DNA of 64,000 nucleotides from Leuctra nigra (lineage: Eukaryota; Arthropoda; Insecta; Plecoptera; Leuctridae). Positions 51,886 to 62,991 of this stretch are shown in pieces (the stretch's first letter is position 1; each line of letters starts with the position of its first letter). A program made the translations under genes and the position numbers. The notes beneath the pieces were generated by a model, which saw nothing but the letters and a program-made list of their open reading frames with translations, made no database searches and had not been told where the DNA came from. Where the stretch lies: NCBI GenBank assembly GCA_934045905.1, contig OW203763.1:21441108-21505107 (forward strand), written 5' to 3'.

Positions 51886-52710
51886 ACTTTGGGCCAGAGG
51901 AAATACGTTGACTGTCAAAACTCTAGTAAAGAATACATTTTCAGTGGATTTGGTTTACTTCGTCGCTATTTTGTTTGGCGACGCTGTCTCCTGAATCGAC
52001 TTCTGCACATCGCAAGCTTTCTCGTCGCGAAACTTCTACAATTCTATGCCTCACATCTACTTTAGTATAAAGGATCTAAACAAAATTCACTGGTATAATG
52101 TAACATTTAAAGTTTACCTAAACGTTGATTGTATATAAAACTAGATAACTCAAATTTGTTACCTAGTCATCTAAATTAGCTCATTGATAGATAAATATGC
52201 ACTATTCTATTTTTCTATGGCCTTCAGCAAAACCCATCCCATTCTAAGGGTACAGACGTTGGTTTGTAGGTATATATGATTTGTGATACTGATGATAGGT
52301 CCAACTAAAGGCCATTGAAATGATAGCCAATGTTCCTATTGGTGTAAGCATGATGCCTTTTATGATCGAGGCAGAATTGGGCCGATATTACTTCGCTAAA
52401 ATTGTTTAGCAATATTGTAGGTATTTACATAATTTATTTAAAAACTTCAATATTAATTTAATTCTCATCTCAATCACAAATGAATACTAATACACTCTAT
52501 TCTCAGATTTTTTAGTAAATCGTACATCGTGTATATAGTACCAATTGTGTTATGAATCATTTTCTGCAAGCGTAATATGCCTGTATTGCATAAGAATGCA
52601 AAAAATAGAGACCAAATACCTAATTATGTATGAGTGAATTGACTGTGCTTGTCTTCTGTTATAACATTATGTGCAAGTTTGAATGTGAGCAATAAAGAGA
52701 AACTATTACA
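51886..52710 (+). other. CenG1A: Probable CenG1A 3' UTR exon and poly(A) signal
   Basis: Seventeen bases after the stop is a donor-like AAG|GTACAC (51034). A strong acceptor TTTCTCTTTCAG precedes 51886, suggesting an intron in the 3' UTR. AATAAA at 52691-52696 would end the transcript. This is inferred from signals only; an unspliced UTR is possible. Confidence 0.5.
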
Positions 52711-52752
52711 TTAATTTGAAAGATCAATATTTTTATTGAAATTACCCTTCTA

Positions 52753-54536
52753 CAGTAAGCGACAGGGCAAGTTGGACCCCAGGTATAATTTCCACCCCTA
52801 CTGAACCTTCCCCCACCATGCTACCACGCTGCCGAACTGCAATCTCGCCGAACAACAAGACCTGTCAAAACAAATTGACATGGGTCGATATCCAACCACC
52901 TCATTAGTTACAAATATTATTTTGATGCGTTTTTGCTCAAAATGATTTAGTTTTTGTCAGATTATTATACTGCCTTAAAATTGAATGTCATACCTCATTT
53001 AAATTTAAAAAATTGTCAATATTTGACTAAACTACGGAAAAAGGTGTATCACTGCAAATACAGTTGGAAATTCGATTTGTCGCGGTTTATAGCCCATAAT
53101 AAAGTTGCGTTTGTTTGTTTGTTTCATGAAGTTTTATAAACGATCGACCAGGCAGTGAATAATTGCTAGATTGTATGACGCAACTCCAATTGCATTCATT
53201 AAATATTATTGGACAAACATTGATTCTTCAAATCAAAAGTTGTGCATGAATAATTCAAATTATAGTCGCAATTTCTAACAACGAATGCAGATGAATGAAT
53301 CGCCGTGTTTCCAAGAAGTTTGTGTGCAGCGTCTGATGATTTTATGTTACAATACACAATTTGAATATCATGTCGAATTTCATTTCGAATTCGCTTTAAG
53401 CTTAAGATACAGAAATGCCGCACAACGCGGCTGCCTTCACTATCACGTCTTTCACACCAAGTCCAGGATTCTGCTTACGCAAGTTTGCATACACTGTCAA
53501 AAATAAACGACGCTCTTGGCTTGACACTGGCTTCCCTTTCGATCGAGCACTCAAATATTTGTCGGGCGATTGGTCACGAGCTTAATGGTCTGCCATGGCG
53601 AGTGAAAAACACCCACTGATGCAAATTATTGTCGACAATATCGTCCTCGAGTAGAATCTAAACCCCCAAATTTAATGACAATCAACAAGAGTCAGCTGTA
53701 CTAAAAGATAAACATTGGTGATAATATTACCTAAATATCGCTATAACTATTGAGTCATTCAAGATCCGCCGTCACATCCTCATTCCTTAGCAATGATCAG
53801 ATATTAGACCATCTTGCAAGATAAAACTTTATTTACCCCAAAGAAACTAATAAATTAGCTGTCAAATTATTACGTTTCTTTGATGATGTATTTGAACATC
53901 ATGATATTCAAATTGTGTATTGTAACATAAATCATCAGACGCTGCACACAAACTGCTTGGAAACACGGCGATTCATTCATCTTCATTCGTTGTTAAAATT
54001 TGCGACTATAATTTGAATTATTCATGCACAGCTATTGATTTGAAGAATCATTGTTTGTCCAATAATATTGAATAAATGCAATTGGAGTTGCGTCATACAA
54101 TCTAGCAAATATTCATTGCCTGGTCGATCGTTTATATAACTTCATGAAACAAACAAACAAACAAACAAACGCAACTTTATTATGGGCTATAAACCGCGAC
54201 AAATCGAATTTCCAACTGTATTTGCAGTGATACACCTTTTTCCGTAGTTTAGTCAAATATTGACCGTTTTTTAAATTTAAAAGAGGTATGACATTCAATT
54301 TTAAGGCAGGATAATAATCTGACAAAAACTAAATCATTTTGAGCAAAAACGCAACAAAATAATATTTGTAACTAATGAGGTGGTTGGATATCGACCCATG
54401 TCAATTTGTTTTGACAGGTCTTGTTGTTCGGCGAGATTGCAGCTCAGCAGCGTGGTAGCATGGTGGGGGAAGGTTCAGTAGGGGTGGAAATTATACCTGG
54501 GGTCCAACTTGCCCTGTCGCTTACTGTACTCTAAGA
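52753..54536. mobile_element. Tc1/mariner-type foldback with 0.62-kb inverted arms
   Basis: Ends CAGTAAGCGACAGGGCAAGT / ACTTGCCCTGTCGCTTACTG are flanked by TA on both sides (52751-52752, 54537-54538), the hallmark of Tc1/mariner insertion. Arms run about 52753-53372 and 53900-54536 and are near-identical, differing by scattered substitutions and a few small indels. The roughly 530-bp centre has no transposase frame, so it is non-autonomous. It lies between the convergent ends of CenG1A and TBC1D5. Confidence 0.85.
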
Positions 54537-54704
54537 TGTGCCTTATTTTCCAAAAAACGTTCTCAGCTGTGAGGAAACATAATATATTAATTGGTTGACA
54601 CTAAATACTTCAAGTTCAAACTATGTACTTCAATGCCATCACTTCGTACCTACTTGTTCGTAGGGAAGAGTACTGGGTGGTGAAAGAATAAGATAAAAAT
54701 ATCC

Positions 54705-54710
54705 TTTATT
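54705..54710 (-). terminator. Candidate TBC1D5 poly(A) signal
   Basis: AATAAA on the - strand about 365 bp after the TBC1D5 stop. It is the best signal noticed between the stop and the foldback element; not proven. Confidence 0.35.
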
Positions 54711-55073
54711 ACAGACTAGAGGTCCAACCAGTGGAATGTAATTTAATATTTGAGCATTACATAGATTCTATAGGTACCTACAATCAAAAATTTGAAAACA
54801 TTGGGTATAATATATAGTAACTTGTCAGCTCAGGGAAGAACTTAGTTAATAGAATAGCATAATCAAGTTTCTTAAATTTGCAGCATAAGATTAACTCAAT
54901 AACAAACATAAATCATCATTTTAAAAGCTTATATATTCAAGGACAAAACAAAGTCTAGAATTGTATTTATGTTGGAAAACTTCAAATTATTAAAAAAATG
55001 TTGTTCTTTAACCATGAACTCTTGGAACAATGTATAAAGAAACGACAAATAAATGTAAAAATTACCGTGTACT

Positions 55074-55358
55074 TTAAGATTCCATCTCATCATCTGACGA
55101 TGTGAATCTCCTGATCGGATTTGGTAATGGAGCACCAACGATCTTCTTGCCTGTGCCTTCTGTCTTGCTGTAGACTATTAGAGCTATGTCACTCTTTGGT
55201 GGCATCAGTTTCGGCTGGACGATGTTGTCGTTGGGCAATGGTTTTCGGTTCGGAATGGATTGAGAGCGCTGTCGTATTTCTCCGGCTTCATACGCTGCCT
55301 CCACTTCGACAACTGGACTGGCTTGAGATCGATAACGAGATTCCAATAAAGAGCAGAG
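55074..55358 (-). CDS. TBC1D5: TBC1D5 exon 9 (C-terminus)
   Basis: Encodes LCSLLESRYRSQASPVVEVE, a basic low-complexity stretch, and the acidic end RRFTSSDDEMES before TAA. Acceptor TTTCATTTCAG. Confidence 0.88.
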   Translation of the reverse strand, partial: LCSLLESRYRSQASPVVEVEAAYEAGEIRQRSQSIPNRKPLPNDNIVQPKLMPPKSDIALIVYSKTEGTGKKIVGAPLPNPIRRFTSSDDEMES

Positions 55359-58300
55359 CTGAAATGAAACAGCATATTGTTGTGTAAAATATAATGGAAA
55401 GATGTTGATGCCCCAGTTCTATACATATTGTAACTTCTCAAAAAAAATATGAGAAATAATATATAACTGGATTCAGAATTGTATGCTTCTCCAGTTCTGA
55501 AAATATATAGTTTCATTAATTTAATTTCATTAGTTTCATTATATAGTATATAATTCTGATGATAAAAAAAAAAAAAAAAAAAAAAAACGTCCAAAAGATA
55601 GTAGATAGATTATGGGGTAACAGGTTACAGCCTTTGTTAACAATACGTATATATATTTGATTTATCTTAAAACTAGTATTTTGGAGATGATAACTTATCT
55701 ATATAGTGTATCAATCATATTATTATTTGTTTTACCTCTATAACTCCATCAAGTGCTTGCTGTGCCTCAATAGTGTTGGCCGGATAGACACTCTCTTTTA
55801 GAACTTTATGATACTGAACCAGCTTCAAGCGACAAAGTGCCATCACTTCGTGAGCATGCTGAATCTCTGCTCGTATCACTAAAGGATCCTAAAAAATGTT
55901 TTACATATTATTTAAATTCAATCCCTAAGCTTTCCAAACAAGATATGAATATGATCAAACAATCAGACACTTCCCAATAACTAGGAACACCCAATTTGTC
56001 TGCACAACCATCAAAGGGTTGACAACTGGATGACAATTCTTATATGAAAATAAACAAGTAACATGGACAGCCCAAACTATTGCCGTGAAAACGAATGAGC
56101 AGAGACTGGCAAGGAAAAGTAAAATGTTGCAAAAGTAAGTGCATACGTATTTGATTCTTAAGAGGTAAACGAAAGCGAACAAAAATCGCACAGTTCGTCC
56201 GAGCGGTTTTTTGAAGTTTTGTCTTCCCACTAAATAATTTTAAAAAATTAGATAGTAACGAGTAACGACCCATAAGAGCCCAGTATCTAAATAATGCCAC
56301 ACACTGGAGTTCATTATGACCTCTGGTACGACCTCAAAGTGTTAAATACGATATTTTTAGTAAAATAATCCTATTTAACACTTTAAGGTCGCTCCAGAGG
56401 TCATAAAGTACTCCAGTGTGTGGCATTATTTAGTTTACTGGCCTGTTATGGGTCGTTACTATCTGATTTTTTAAAATTATTTAGTGGGAAGACAAAATTT
56501 CAAAAACCGCTTTGACGAACCGTGTGATTCCCGTTCGCTTCCGTTTGCCTCTTAATGCAAGCGTTTTTTTTTCATGTTGATTAGGTGGTGACCAGGGGCG
56601 AAGCGTCAGGGGAGACAGGGGAGACAGTGTCTCCCCTGGAAAAAGCGGACAGTGCTGTTCATATCTTTCATACCTTAAAATTTGCTGTAATTGTATTTTA
56701 TTTTTATGTATCATACTTTTATTCGATGTATTAATTGGTGTTGTAATGAAACACATTGATTGTCAGTTGAAAACCATGCTCAATTTGGTGTCTTTACGAG
56801 CGAGCGAGTGTTGCCGCTGCGCGCGCATCTCCTATCTTATAACCCGGGAGACATAAGCTACTTGTGTCCTCGCAGGCGAACGCAGAAGTATCTGCATCCT
56901 TCTTCCACTCGTTGTTCACGCATTGATATGTTTTCTCCCACTCGCACTCGCACTAACATCTGCCAGCCTATCCCGCGTATGGACATTCCATGCGATAACA
57001 GTCTTGCAAAATAGACTCCGAGGTAGACGTGTCTCCTTGGTTATTAAAATGTCCCTTGACAGCAACAAGAACAGATTGACTGGAATGTACACACCGCAGT
57101 GCCATGCCAGCCGCCTCGCCTACGCCTTTGTGCAACACACAACATTCGCATAACGCACTTAGTCAGCAGTAAAACTAAAAATATCTAGAAAAATGAGTCA
57201 GACTTGAAAACAAGTCAGTTGCAGTTCACACATTGAAATTGCATTGATTATACGTATTATTTCCTCCAGATATTTTAGTTCGTTAATCGTTTGTATTGTG
57301 TTTGTGTACGGTGTATTATTTAATAATTTATTTATCACTAAAATGGAAACTGAAGTTGACAATGACGTTATCGATTATTTATTTATTAACAAACAGTTTT
57401 GCCGCTCATTCATACGAATAAAAGTGTTCAATAAAATTAAAATCAAAGCGGCTTACGCCTCATCTCGATATTAGCCAGAGAGATGGTAAAATAAGTCGTA
57501 ACTCGTAAGTGCGTCGAATTGAGTTAATATACAAAAAATTTAGGTAAGCCAAAATACGCTATTTTCTATTTATTTGTTGTCTTGTGTCTCCCCAATTTTT
57601 GGAGGTACGCTTCGCCACTGGTGGTGACTTGACTTGACAACTACCATGTACCTAGTAATTTTATAACTGTGGTGGGTGACTATTATGTGATAATTGGGAA
57701 GTAATAAAGACAGAAGGGTGGAAGCATACTATGGTGGAAGCAAATACAGTTGGAATGCATGGTGGTTTAAAAAATATTAAAAATATTAAAATAAACTTTC
57801 CCTGGATGTGCTCTAAACTAATGGAAACCACACAAAAAATAGGATTACAAGGAGCCAGTTTAATTGTGTCATTTTCTGAAAATTATTTACTTACATCTAG
57901 TGTATAGCCATCGATAATCGTGGCATCAGCCTCGCCCCTAGGATTCGTCAATGCCTTTGGCTTACCGGTCCAGCGAGGTGTTTTATTTGAGAGCTTTTTC
58001 AGTCGTTTCAATGTACCACCCCTCTAAAGGTTGACACAGATTAATAATGTACAATATTTGTTCCGCTACAGACTTATTGTAATCACTTATCGATCGCCAA
58101 GTCATTGAGTGAATCACAAATACACTAATGAGAAGCACTGTAGGTGTAGGTACATGATCCAATTATACTTTTCTTCATGTACTCATCAAGATACATAAGA
58201 AAGTAATATATTAGAAAGATCAGTTAAATTATTTAAATACCTGTGCTTCAATGTATTTCTTAGGATCTGTAAAGTCACTGACAGCGTTCGAAGATTTAGA

Positions 58301-61300
58301 GCCATGATTTCGGGTACCAACAACTAAATTTGAGAAGGACGTCATTGCTGGTAAGCTATGAATCTGTAAAAATGTGCACGATTGAAATTAAAATAAATTT
58401 GACATTAGTACTATAAAACAGTTTGAACTTGCAAACAAATTTTTAAAAAAATTATGAAATTCACAAATATTAAGTCCTTACGGATGGGTCTTTGAGATAA
58501 AGAGCATGTTCAATGATATACGTGATATCAACAGCTGCTGGATAGCGCATCAAGTACGTGAGGCAAGTCGTATAATCTCCGCCGAGTAATTGTTGTCGTA
58601 TTGCAATCAACATCGCGACAACTACATAGTTGACTAACTCGAAGTTGTGCCCCTCAGCAAAAATAGCGTCCCACAATACTAGAAGGTCTTGGAGGGGAAA
58701 TTCTCTTCCGAATAGCAATCGCAGCCATCGGCTGTCGGAACAAAAGTAAACATGTGCAACTAATGTAGCTTGTTTATTACATAGTGTAAATTATTATAAA
58801 TATACTCACATTCCAAAGAGTTGAAGAGGAATGTCTAGTTTTTGTAAATGTAAATGTAGTTGATTATCGTAGGGTGCCAAAAGATGGTCTCGAATCCATG
58901 TCAACTGAGCAACTACTTCATTTTCAGCCTGTGCCTTTTCACTAGGAGATCGCAAATTTGTTGGAAAGTAACCGGTTGCGTCTGGAGTCATGTCATTGAT
59001 ACGGTAGCAAGATTCAATGCCACGCATTATTTTGCTGAATAAAGCGCTGAAAACAAAAGACATTAGTAGCTGCTTTTGTATATTTGTTTAAACAATTCTA
59101 ATTATTGCAATTAGTACATACAATCCATCCTCTTCAAGATAAGCAGGATCCAGAACTTCAGAAATCACTTCATTTACTTCAACTTGTTCTTTAGTGTGCA
59201 GTAAGGCTTGTTGATCACAGTGAATGACGAATAATAACGGAGCTAGGATTTCATGCATTCCTTGACGATAACACATGGCAGGATTCTTTCGAGCGTAACA
59301 GAACAAAATGTTGACCATCGTACACTGGATCGACTCTTTGCGAAAGAATTCTACGCCGGGGAATGTACGAACAACATCTTGACGAATCACAGCACATAAT
59401 TCTTCATCGCAGAAATATTGATTCCAAATGCTCTGCAATCAGATTCAATTGAGATTAGGTTAGATGCATTGGCACCAGGGGGGGGGGGGAACCCCACCCT
59501 TCAACCCCTGGCAGAATGTTTACCTTCTCTTAGCACCCTCCCCCACCCCAACCTGTCTTTGAACTCACAATATTCATTGAGTCCACATAGGCAATATTTG
59601 TTTATAGACTCATGATGATGGTCAAAGTAGTAGGTACACACAACAAATCATAAAATATAAAAGCGCCTATGATTAAAAGAATTGTACGATTATAGACCAC
59701 TCACTACCGACCAAGGAGGTTATAGTACATGGAGGGAACATTCGCCGGGCGGAGTGTACAAGCGGAGTGAAGCGGATGGCTGCCTGGACTTTCAACCCTA
59801 CTTTCCCGTGACTCCAGGCGGAAATTGCATGCTGTCATATACAAAGGCCGTTAAAAGAGTTCCAGGACTATTCTAATTACGCGCCAATTAATAAACTTAG
59901 TGATATGCAGTTTGTTGCATTATTAACTGAGAGTCTAAGGACTGTACTCCTGTTTTCTGTTTCTCGATACTTCAAATAGTTGCGAAATTACACCATTTTG
60001 AATAATACTCGTATTTAACAGCGTGTAATTTTATTCGCATTCGCTCGCCTTAGTCAGCGCGGCGGGGAAAGTAGGAGTGAGGGCGGCTTAAATCCTGTTT
60101 CAATCTACGCAGCGAATGACCTCTCCAGCTTTCCAGTCCTCCTTGCTACCTGCTCTATAATAAAGTATAATAAGTTTATTCAGTAGTACTAATGTACACT
60201 CAAACCAATAAAAATCGGTACCTACTCGAAAAGAAAAGGAAATTTGCTGATTAAGGTTTGATGGCATCATCCCATGAAGGCTGTGTTAATGCATCATCTA
60301 CCTCTAGTAGGCTTTCTCTTATTTCATTGATAATAACAAGGATTAATTGTCAAGGAACCTTACCAAGCGAATCCTTTTCTTTTCGAGTACCAATTTTTAT
60401 TGGTTTGAGTGTACATTGCAGAATTGAGAATATCGCTAAAATTTGACTATGAAAAATGGTGGTGAAAAACAAACCTCTGAATGCGCTGACAGTGGATGAT
60501 CTTTGGAATGATTAGGTTCCCACGGTTGTTGGAATAGCTCCTTCACTAGGTCAGCATAGTATTTCCGACTCTGACGTAATTGCAGTAACCATGTGGAGTT
60601 GTCGGGAGAGAAGACATTAAGAAGGCAGCGCCAACACACACTTCGAAACCTAGATGCTCGGAGATTGCCAAGAATCGCTCTCCGTCGAAGCTCTCCCAAG
60701 TCGAAGTCATCGTTGCGGAATACTTGGGTCCACTCCTCTCTGTAAATTATAGTACAGTCAACATTTGTATATCATTAACATTCCTTACAACTATTTACAC
60801 ACTCAAGTTAAAGAACAGTCACATACTATGTATTTTCATAATTAAATATTTTGTGCGACATCATGATCGAAAAATTAATAATGGGTATTGCAACTTGTCT
60901 TTGTGTTTATTGTTACCCACATAGGCAATATTTATTTATAGACTCATGACGATGGTCAAAGTAGTACAGGTACCTGTGAAACATGACAGATAGGTTCAGA
61001 AATATAATAATAGTACCTAGGGCAAATCTCAAAGACTTACAATACTTCATAAAATAAATTTACCTACCTACCCTACCAGTGCCGGTATGGTAGGTTGACC
61101 CTACCGGCACTGGTAGGGTAGGTAGAACTCATTTTGCGCTTTCCTTGATCTATGAGTGCAAATGCTGATGTTTCACTACACAATGGAAAGGCTGAGATAA
61201 TTAACACAGATTAAATTACTAGGTAGTCAAGTGCCTACATCTCTAAATAACAGTGTTGTTAAATTACATTCAAACTGAATGAAGAAATTGTGTTCGTGAG

Positions 61301-61873
61301 AACACTTTTCCTAATATGAACAAGACATTAGCTAATTAGGGGTAACCTATACACGAAAAATACTATCTGGATGGATGCCAAAGAGATATTGAACCTTTTG
61401 AAATATCACCTCAATCCACATAGGTGGGCTAATTAGTAATTGCTTTTCAAGATGTTTTCTACGTAGACAATTTTCTGGGCACAGTTGCAATAAATAACTG
61501 ACACCTTCACCCATATTGTAATGTAGGTCTAAGGTACCTACCTATACAATATTTGTTACAAAACACGACATAAGTAGCTACATACTAATGTACTATGTTA
61601 AAAACCTTGACATTCAAATTTATAACTAGCAATACTGTCACGACATGCATACAACAACAATAAATCCCTTAGGTAAATCAAATGCTTAAAGCACGTTTAA
61701 TAATTAAAAGCCTAGGTACATAATATGACTACATACTCATATTTTTGAACGGAGGCACTTCTCTCCGAGACGGAATTGTTATCAGTGCCGGAGTCTGGAC
61801 TCGTGTCATCGAAACACCGTACAGCTCCGGGTATTACCTCGGATTCTGACTGCACTGTGGTCCCTGTGAACAT
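55074..61873 (-). CDS. TBC1D5: TBC1 domain family member 5 (RabGAP; nine coding exons)
   Basis: Join of complement 61737-61873, 60475-60739, 59122-59432, 58810-59046, 58482-58731, 58241-58363, 57895-58023, 55736-55888 and 55074-55358; 1890 nt, 629 aa, all junctions GT-AG and in phase. The TBC domain spans about residues 60-390, with IRQDVVR (R156, arginine finger) and YRQG (Q191, glutamine finger) both intact. The LFGREFPLQDLLVLWDAIFA stretch is nearly identical to TBC1D5. TBC1D5 acts on Rab7 at late endosomes, binds retromer through VPS29 and links to autophagy. The HPLSAHSE stretch matches the loop (NPLS) used for VPS29 binding. The protein is shorter than the human one (about 795 aa), mainly in the disordered C-terminal half. 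The start ATG has an in-frame stop upstream. Introns of 75-118 bp separate the central exons; intron 7 (2.0 kb) carries two mobile elements. Confidence 0.92.
55736..55888 (-). CDS. TBC1D5: TBC1D5 exon 8 (helical C-terminal part)
   Basis: Encodes DPLVIRAEIQHAHEVMALCR and LKLVQYHKVLKESVYPANTI, likely helical, loosely like the coiled segment of human TBC1D5. Exactly 51 codons, phase 0 to 0. Confidence 0.88.
56157..56556. mobile_element. Palindromic MITE, about 400 bp, TTAA at both ends
   Basis: Arms of about 185 bp (GAGGTAAACGAAAGCGAAC inward; ATGCCACACACTGGAG near the centre) repeat as reverse complement around a short centre. TTAA occurs at both borders, as in piggyBac-type insertions, but the end sequence is not typical of that group. 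It lies in TBC1D5 intron 7. Confidence 0.75.
56593..57620. mobile_element. hAT-type non-autonomous element, 1.03 kb
   Basis: Ends CAGGGGCGAAGCGT and ACGCTTCGCCACTG are short inverted repeats of hAT type. GTGGTGAC at 56585-56592 is repeated exactly at 57621-57628, an 8-bp target duplication. Subterminal GGGGAGACA motifs occur at both ends. A 76-codon frame inside does not resemble an intact transposase. Inserted in TBC1D5 intron 7, just beside the palindromic MITE. Confidence 0.9.
57895..58023 (-). CDS. TBC1D5: TBC1D5 exon 7
   Basis: Encodes RGGTLKRLKKLSNKTPRWTG and ends TIIDGYTLD; basic, probably unstructured. 43 codons, phase 0 to 0, donor GTAAGT. Confidence 0.85.
58241..58363 (-). CDS. TBC1D5: TBC1D5 exon 6
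   Basis: Encodes IHSLPAMTSFSNLVVGTRNH and ends DPKKYIEAQ, following the TBC domain. 41 codons, phase 0 to 0. Confidence 0.86.
58482..58731 (-). CDS. TBC1D5: TBC1D5 exon 5 (TBC domain, C-terminal part)
   Basis: Encodes RWLRLLFGREFPLQDLLVLW and GDYTTCLTYLMRYPAAVDIT, the most conserved stretch, ending in ALYLKDPS. Donor GTAAGG. Confidence 0.95.
58810..59046 (-). CDS. TBC1D5: TBC1D5 exon 4 (TBC domain)
   Basis: Encodes ALFSKIMRGIESCYRINDMT, a variable loop, then LTWIRDHLLAPYDNQLHLHL leading to LFG. Bounded by introns of 75 and 78 bp. Confidence 0.93.
59122..59432 (-). CDS. TBC1D5: TBC1D5 exon 3 (TBC catalytic motifs)
   Basis: Encodes SIWNQYFCDEELCAVIRQDV with the IxxDxxR motif, then NILFCYARKNPAMCYRQGMH with the YxQG motif. 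Both catalytic fingers are present. Acceptor ATTGCAG, donor GTATGT. Confidence 0.95.
59690..60189. other. CpG-richer stretch in TBC1D5 intron 2
   Basis: Contains segments with raised GC (ACATTCGCCGGGCGGAGTGT; GTCAGCGCGGCGGGGAAAGT) but no coding pattern or recognised repeat. Possibly an old element; nothing more can be said. Confidence 0.3.
60191..60417 (+). mobile_element. Core-sharing MITE family, complete copy B
   Basis: Ends AATGTACACTCAAACCAATA (with AAAATCGGTA.. and CTCGAAAAGAAAAGGA) are mirrored at the right. The core AGTAGGCTTTCTCTTATTTC and GATAATAACAAGGATTAATT is the same as in the 37.88-kb copy, but the arms beyond the GTACACT tip are unrelated to that copy. Confidence 0.75.
60475..60739 (-). 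CDS. TBC1D5: TBC1D5 exon 2 (start of TBC domain)
   Basis: Encodes EEWTQVFRNDDFDLGELRRR, then ASRFRSVCWRCLLNVFSPDN, matching the SRFRSICWKLFL motif of TBC1D5, and ends HPLSAHSE. Phase 2 to 0. Confidence 0.94.
61064..61125. repeat. Perfect 24-bp hairpin
   Basis: CTACCTACCCTACCAGTGCC, continuing GGTA, is exactly reverse-complemented after a 14-base loop. It lies in TBC1D5 intron 1; no flanking direct repeat is evident. Confidence 0.75.
61737..61873 (-). CDS. TBC1D5: TBC1D5 exon 1 (start codon)
   Basis: Encodes MFTGTTVQSESEVIPGAVRC and a Ser/Asp-rich segment (DDTSPDSGTDNNSVSERSAS), as expected for the disordered N-terminus of TBC1D5. Donor GA|GTATGT gives phase 2, which joins correctly to exon 2. 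A TAA lies in frame upstream of the ATG. Confidence 0.75.
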
Positions 61874-62335
61874 CAATAGGTAGGTACAAAAACACTTGAA
61901 AGATTGTATATCTTAACGACTCTGTGCCAACTTCTTAGGTACAGCTAGGTGCATGGCCGCTGATCTGATAACGCATAAAGAGATGTCAGAGGGTCAATAC
62001 ATAAGACTTCCAGTGATATTACTAACCTGTCCCTGTACCACCGACATCCTCTTCTGTGATCATTATTGTCTACTTGAATACTCTTTGGTAGATAGGAAAA
62101 TGTTGGAAGATAACCATAGTATTACTCTAGCACCATAGAAGAAGATAATATAGAGGCACAATGTGAACGCTCAATGTATAAAGCAAGCGAAGCAAGTGTC
62201 AAGAAAAGGTTAGCATGCACTTGTCACTTGATGGTACTTCACTTGTTGAACTGACTGTACTCTGAACTGTCAGACATATAGGTGGCGGTGATCCAACCAT
62301 ACTGCTACTGAGAAGGCTGTGGTAACAATGTTTGG

Positions 62336-62404
62336 CCACCGCGTAGAGAACATCTATCTTCACACTATTTAATAGTGTGAAGATAGCTGTTCTCTACGCG
62401 GTGG
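62336..62404. repeat. Near-perfect 34-bp hairpin flanked by TTTGGCC
   Basis: CCACCGCGTAGAGAACATCT and ATCTTCACACTATT are mirrored with a single mismatch and almost no loop. TTTGGCC occurs at 62331-62337 and again at 62405-62411. Same architecture as the hairpin at 31.67 kb. Confidence 0.75.
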
Positions 62405-62652
62405 TTTGGCCTTGAGAGTTAAAAAGTATTACAAGTAATAAATGTGCGGTTGGAGTTTGAAAGTCCACTATTATTTTAATTTTTCTAACAGTTAATCTAC
62501 ACCTTTATATTCAATAACACAGCACGTTATCAAAATAATAGCATTTCATATTATGTAACATTTTTTTTATCAGAAATCCTTATAAAATGGTAAGTTAACA
62601 GTACCTAGGTTAGTAGGTACTACCTACTACCTAGGTACCTACCTACCTAGGC

Positions 62653-62880
62653 TAGGTACACTTGGCCAAACAAAACTTGAACGTTCAATGAATATGATAG
62701 GCTGATAAATGTAAGATCGCACCATCAGAAGTCAGTCTAAGAGATCTCATTGTATTTGTCTCACTCTAGTAGGTGACCTCACATTTCAATGATAATAACA
62801 AGCGTTGATTGGTTATGGGACATGACCAGCAGTCATTCAAATTTGGTCAACGTTCAAGTTTTGTTTGCGGAGTGTACCTA
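62653..62880 (+). mobile_element. Core-sharing MITE family, complete copy C
   Basis: Ends TAGGTACACTTGGCCAAACA.. and ..TTTGTTTGCGGAGTGTACCT form inverted repeats with AAAACTTGAACGTT arms. The core AGTAGGTGACCTCACATTTC and GATAATAACAAGCGTTGATT is shared with copies at 36.1, 37.9 and 60.2 kb. Confidence 0.75.
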
Positions 62881-62991
62881 CCTACCAAGTCACTCACTGC
62901 ACCCTACCAACCCTAGGTCCATTCAAGAAAAGAGAACCCCAAAGTTTTTAAAATGGAATGCCAGAGGAACTAGTACCTATGCTTTGCTCTA

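Larger units (their letters stand above)
59583..60972 (+). repeat. 55-bp direct repeats flanking TBC1D5 exon 2
   Basis: CCACATAGGCAATATTTGTT..GACTCATGATGATGGTCAAAGTAGTA at 59583-59636 recurs with few changes at 60917-60972. The two copies sit in introns 2 and 1 of TBC1D5, on either side of exon 2. They could be remnants of one repeat family or substrates for recombination. Confidence 0.6.
61874..62991. promoter_or_regulatory. Divergent intergenic region between TBC1D5 and right-edge gene
   Basis: About 1.1 kb separates the two start codons, so a shared bidirectional promoter is possible. No TATA box or CpG island stands out. It contains a hairpin (62.34 kb), a CTAGGTACCTAC-type simple repeat (62.60-62.66 kb) and a MITE (62.65-62.88 kb). 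Confidence 0.35.

Noticed and set aside
51886..52065. Alternative coding last exon of CenG1A
   Set aside because: The frame after the acceptor is open for 59 codons, but the upstream stop at 51014-51016 matches the family C-terminus; 3' UTR is simpler.
52954..54325. Two similar small proteins starting MSDYY on opposite strands
   Set aside because: They are the same arm sequence of the foldback element; differences are amino-acid-changing, with no sign of coding selection.
57244..57474. Transposase fragment in the hAT element
   Set aside because: 76 codons with no recognisable hAT domain; too weak to call even as a pseudogene.
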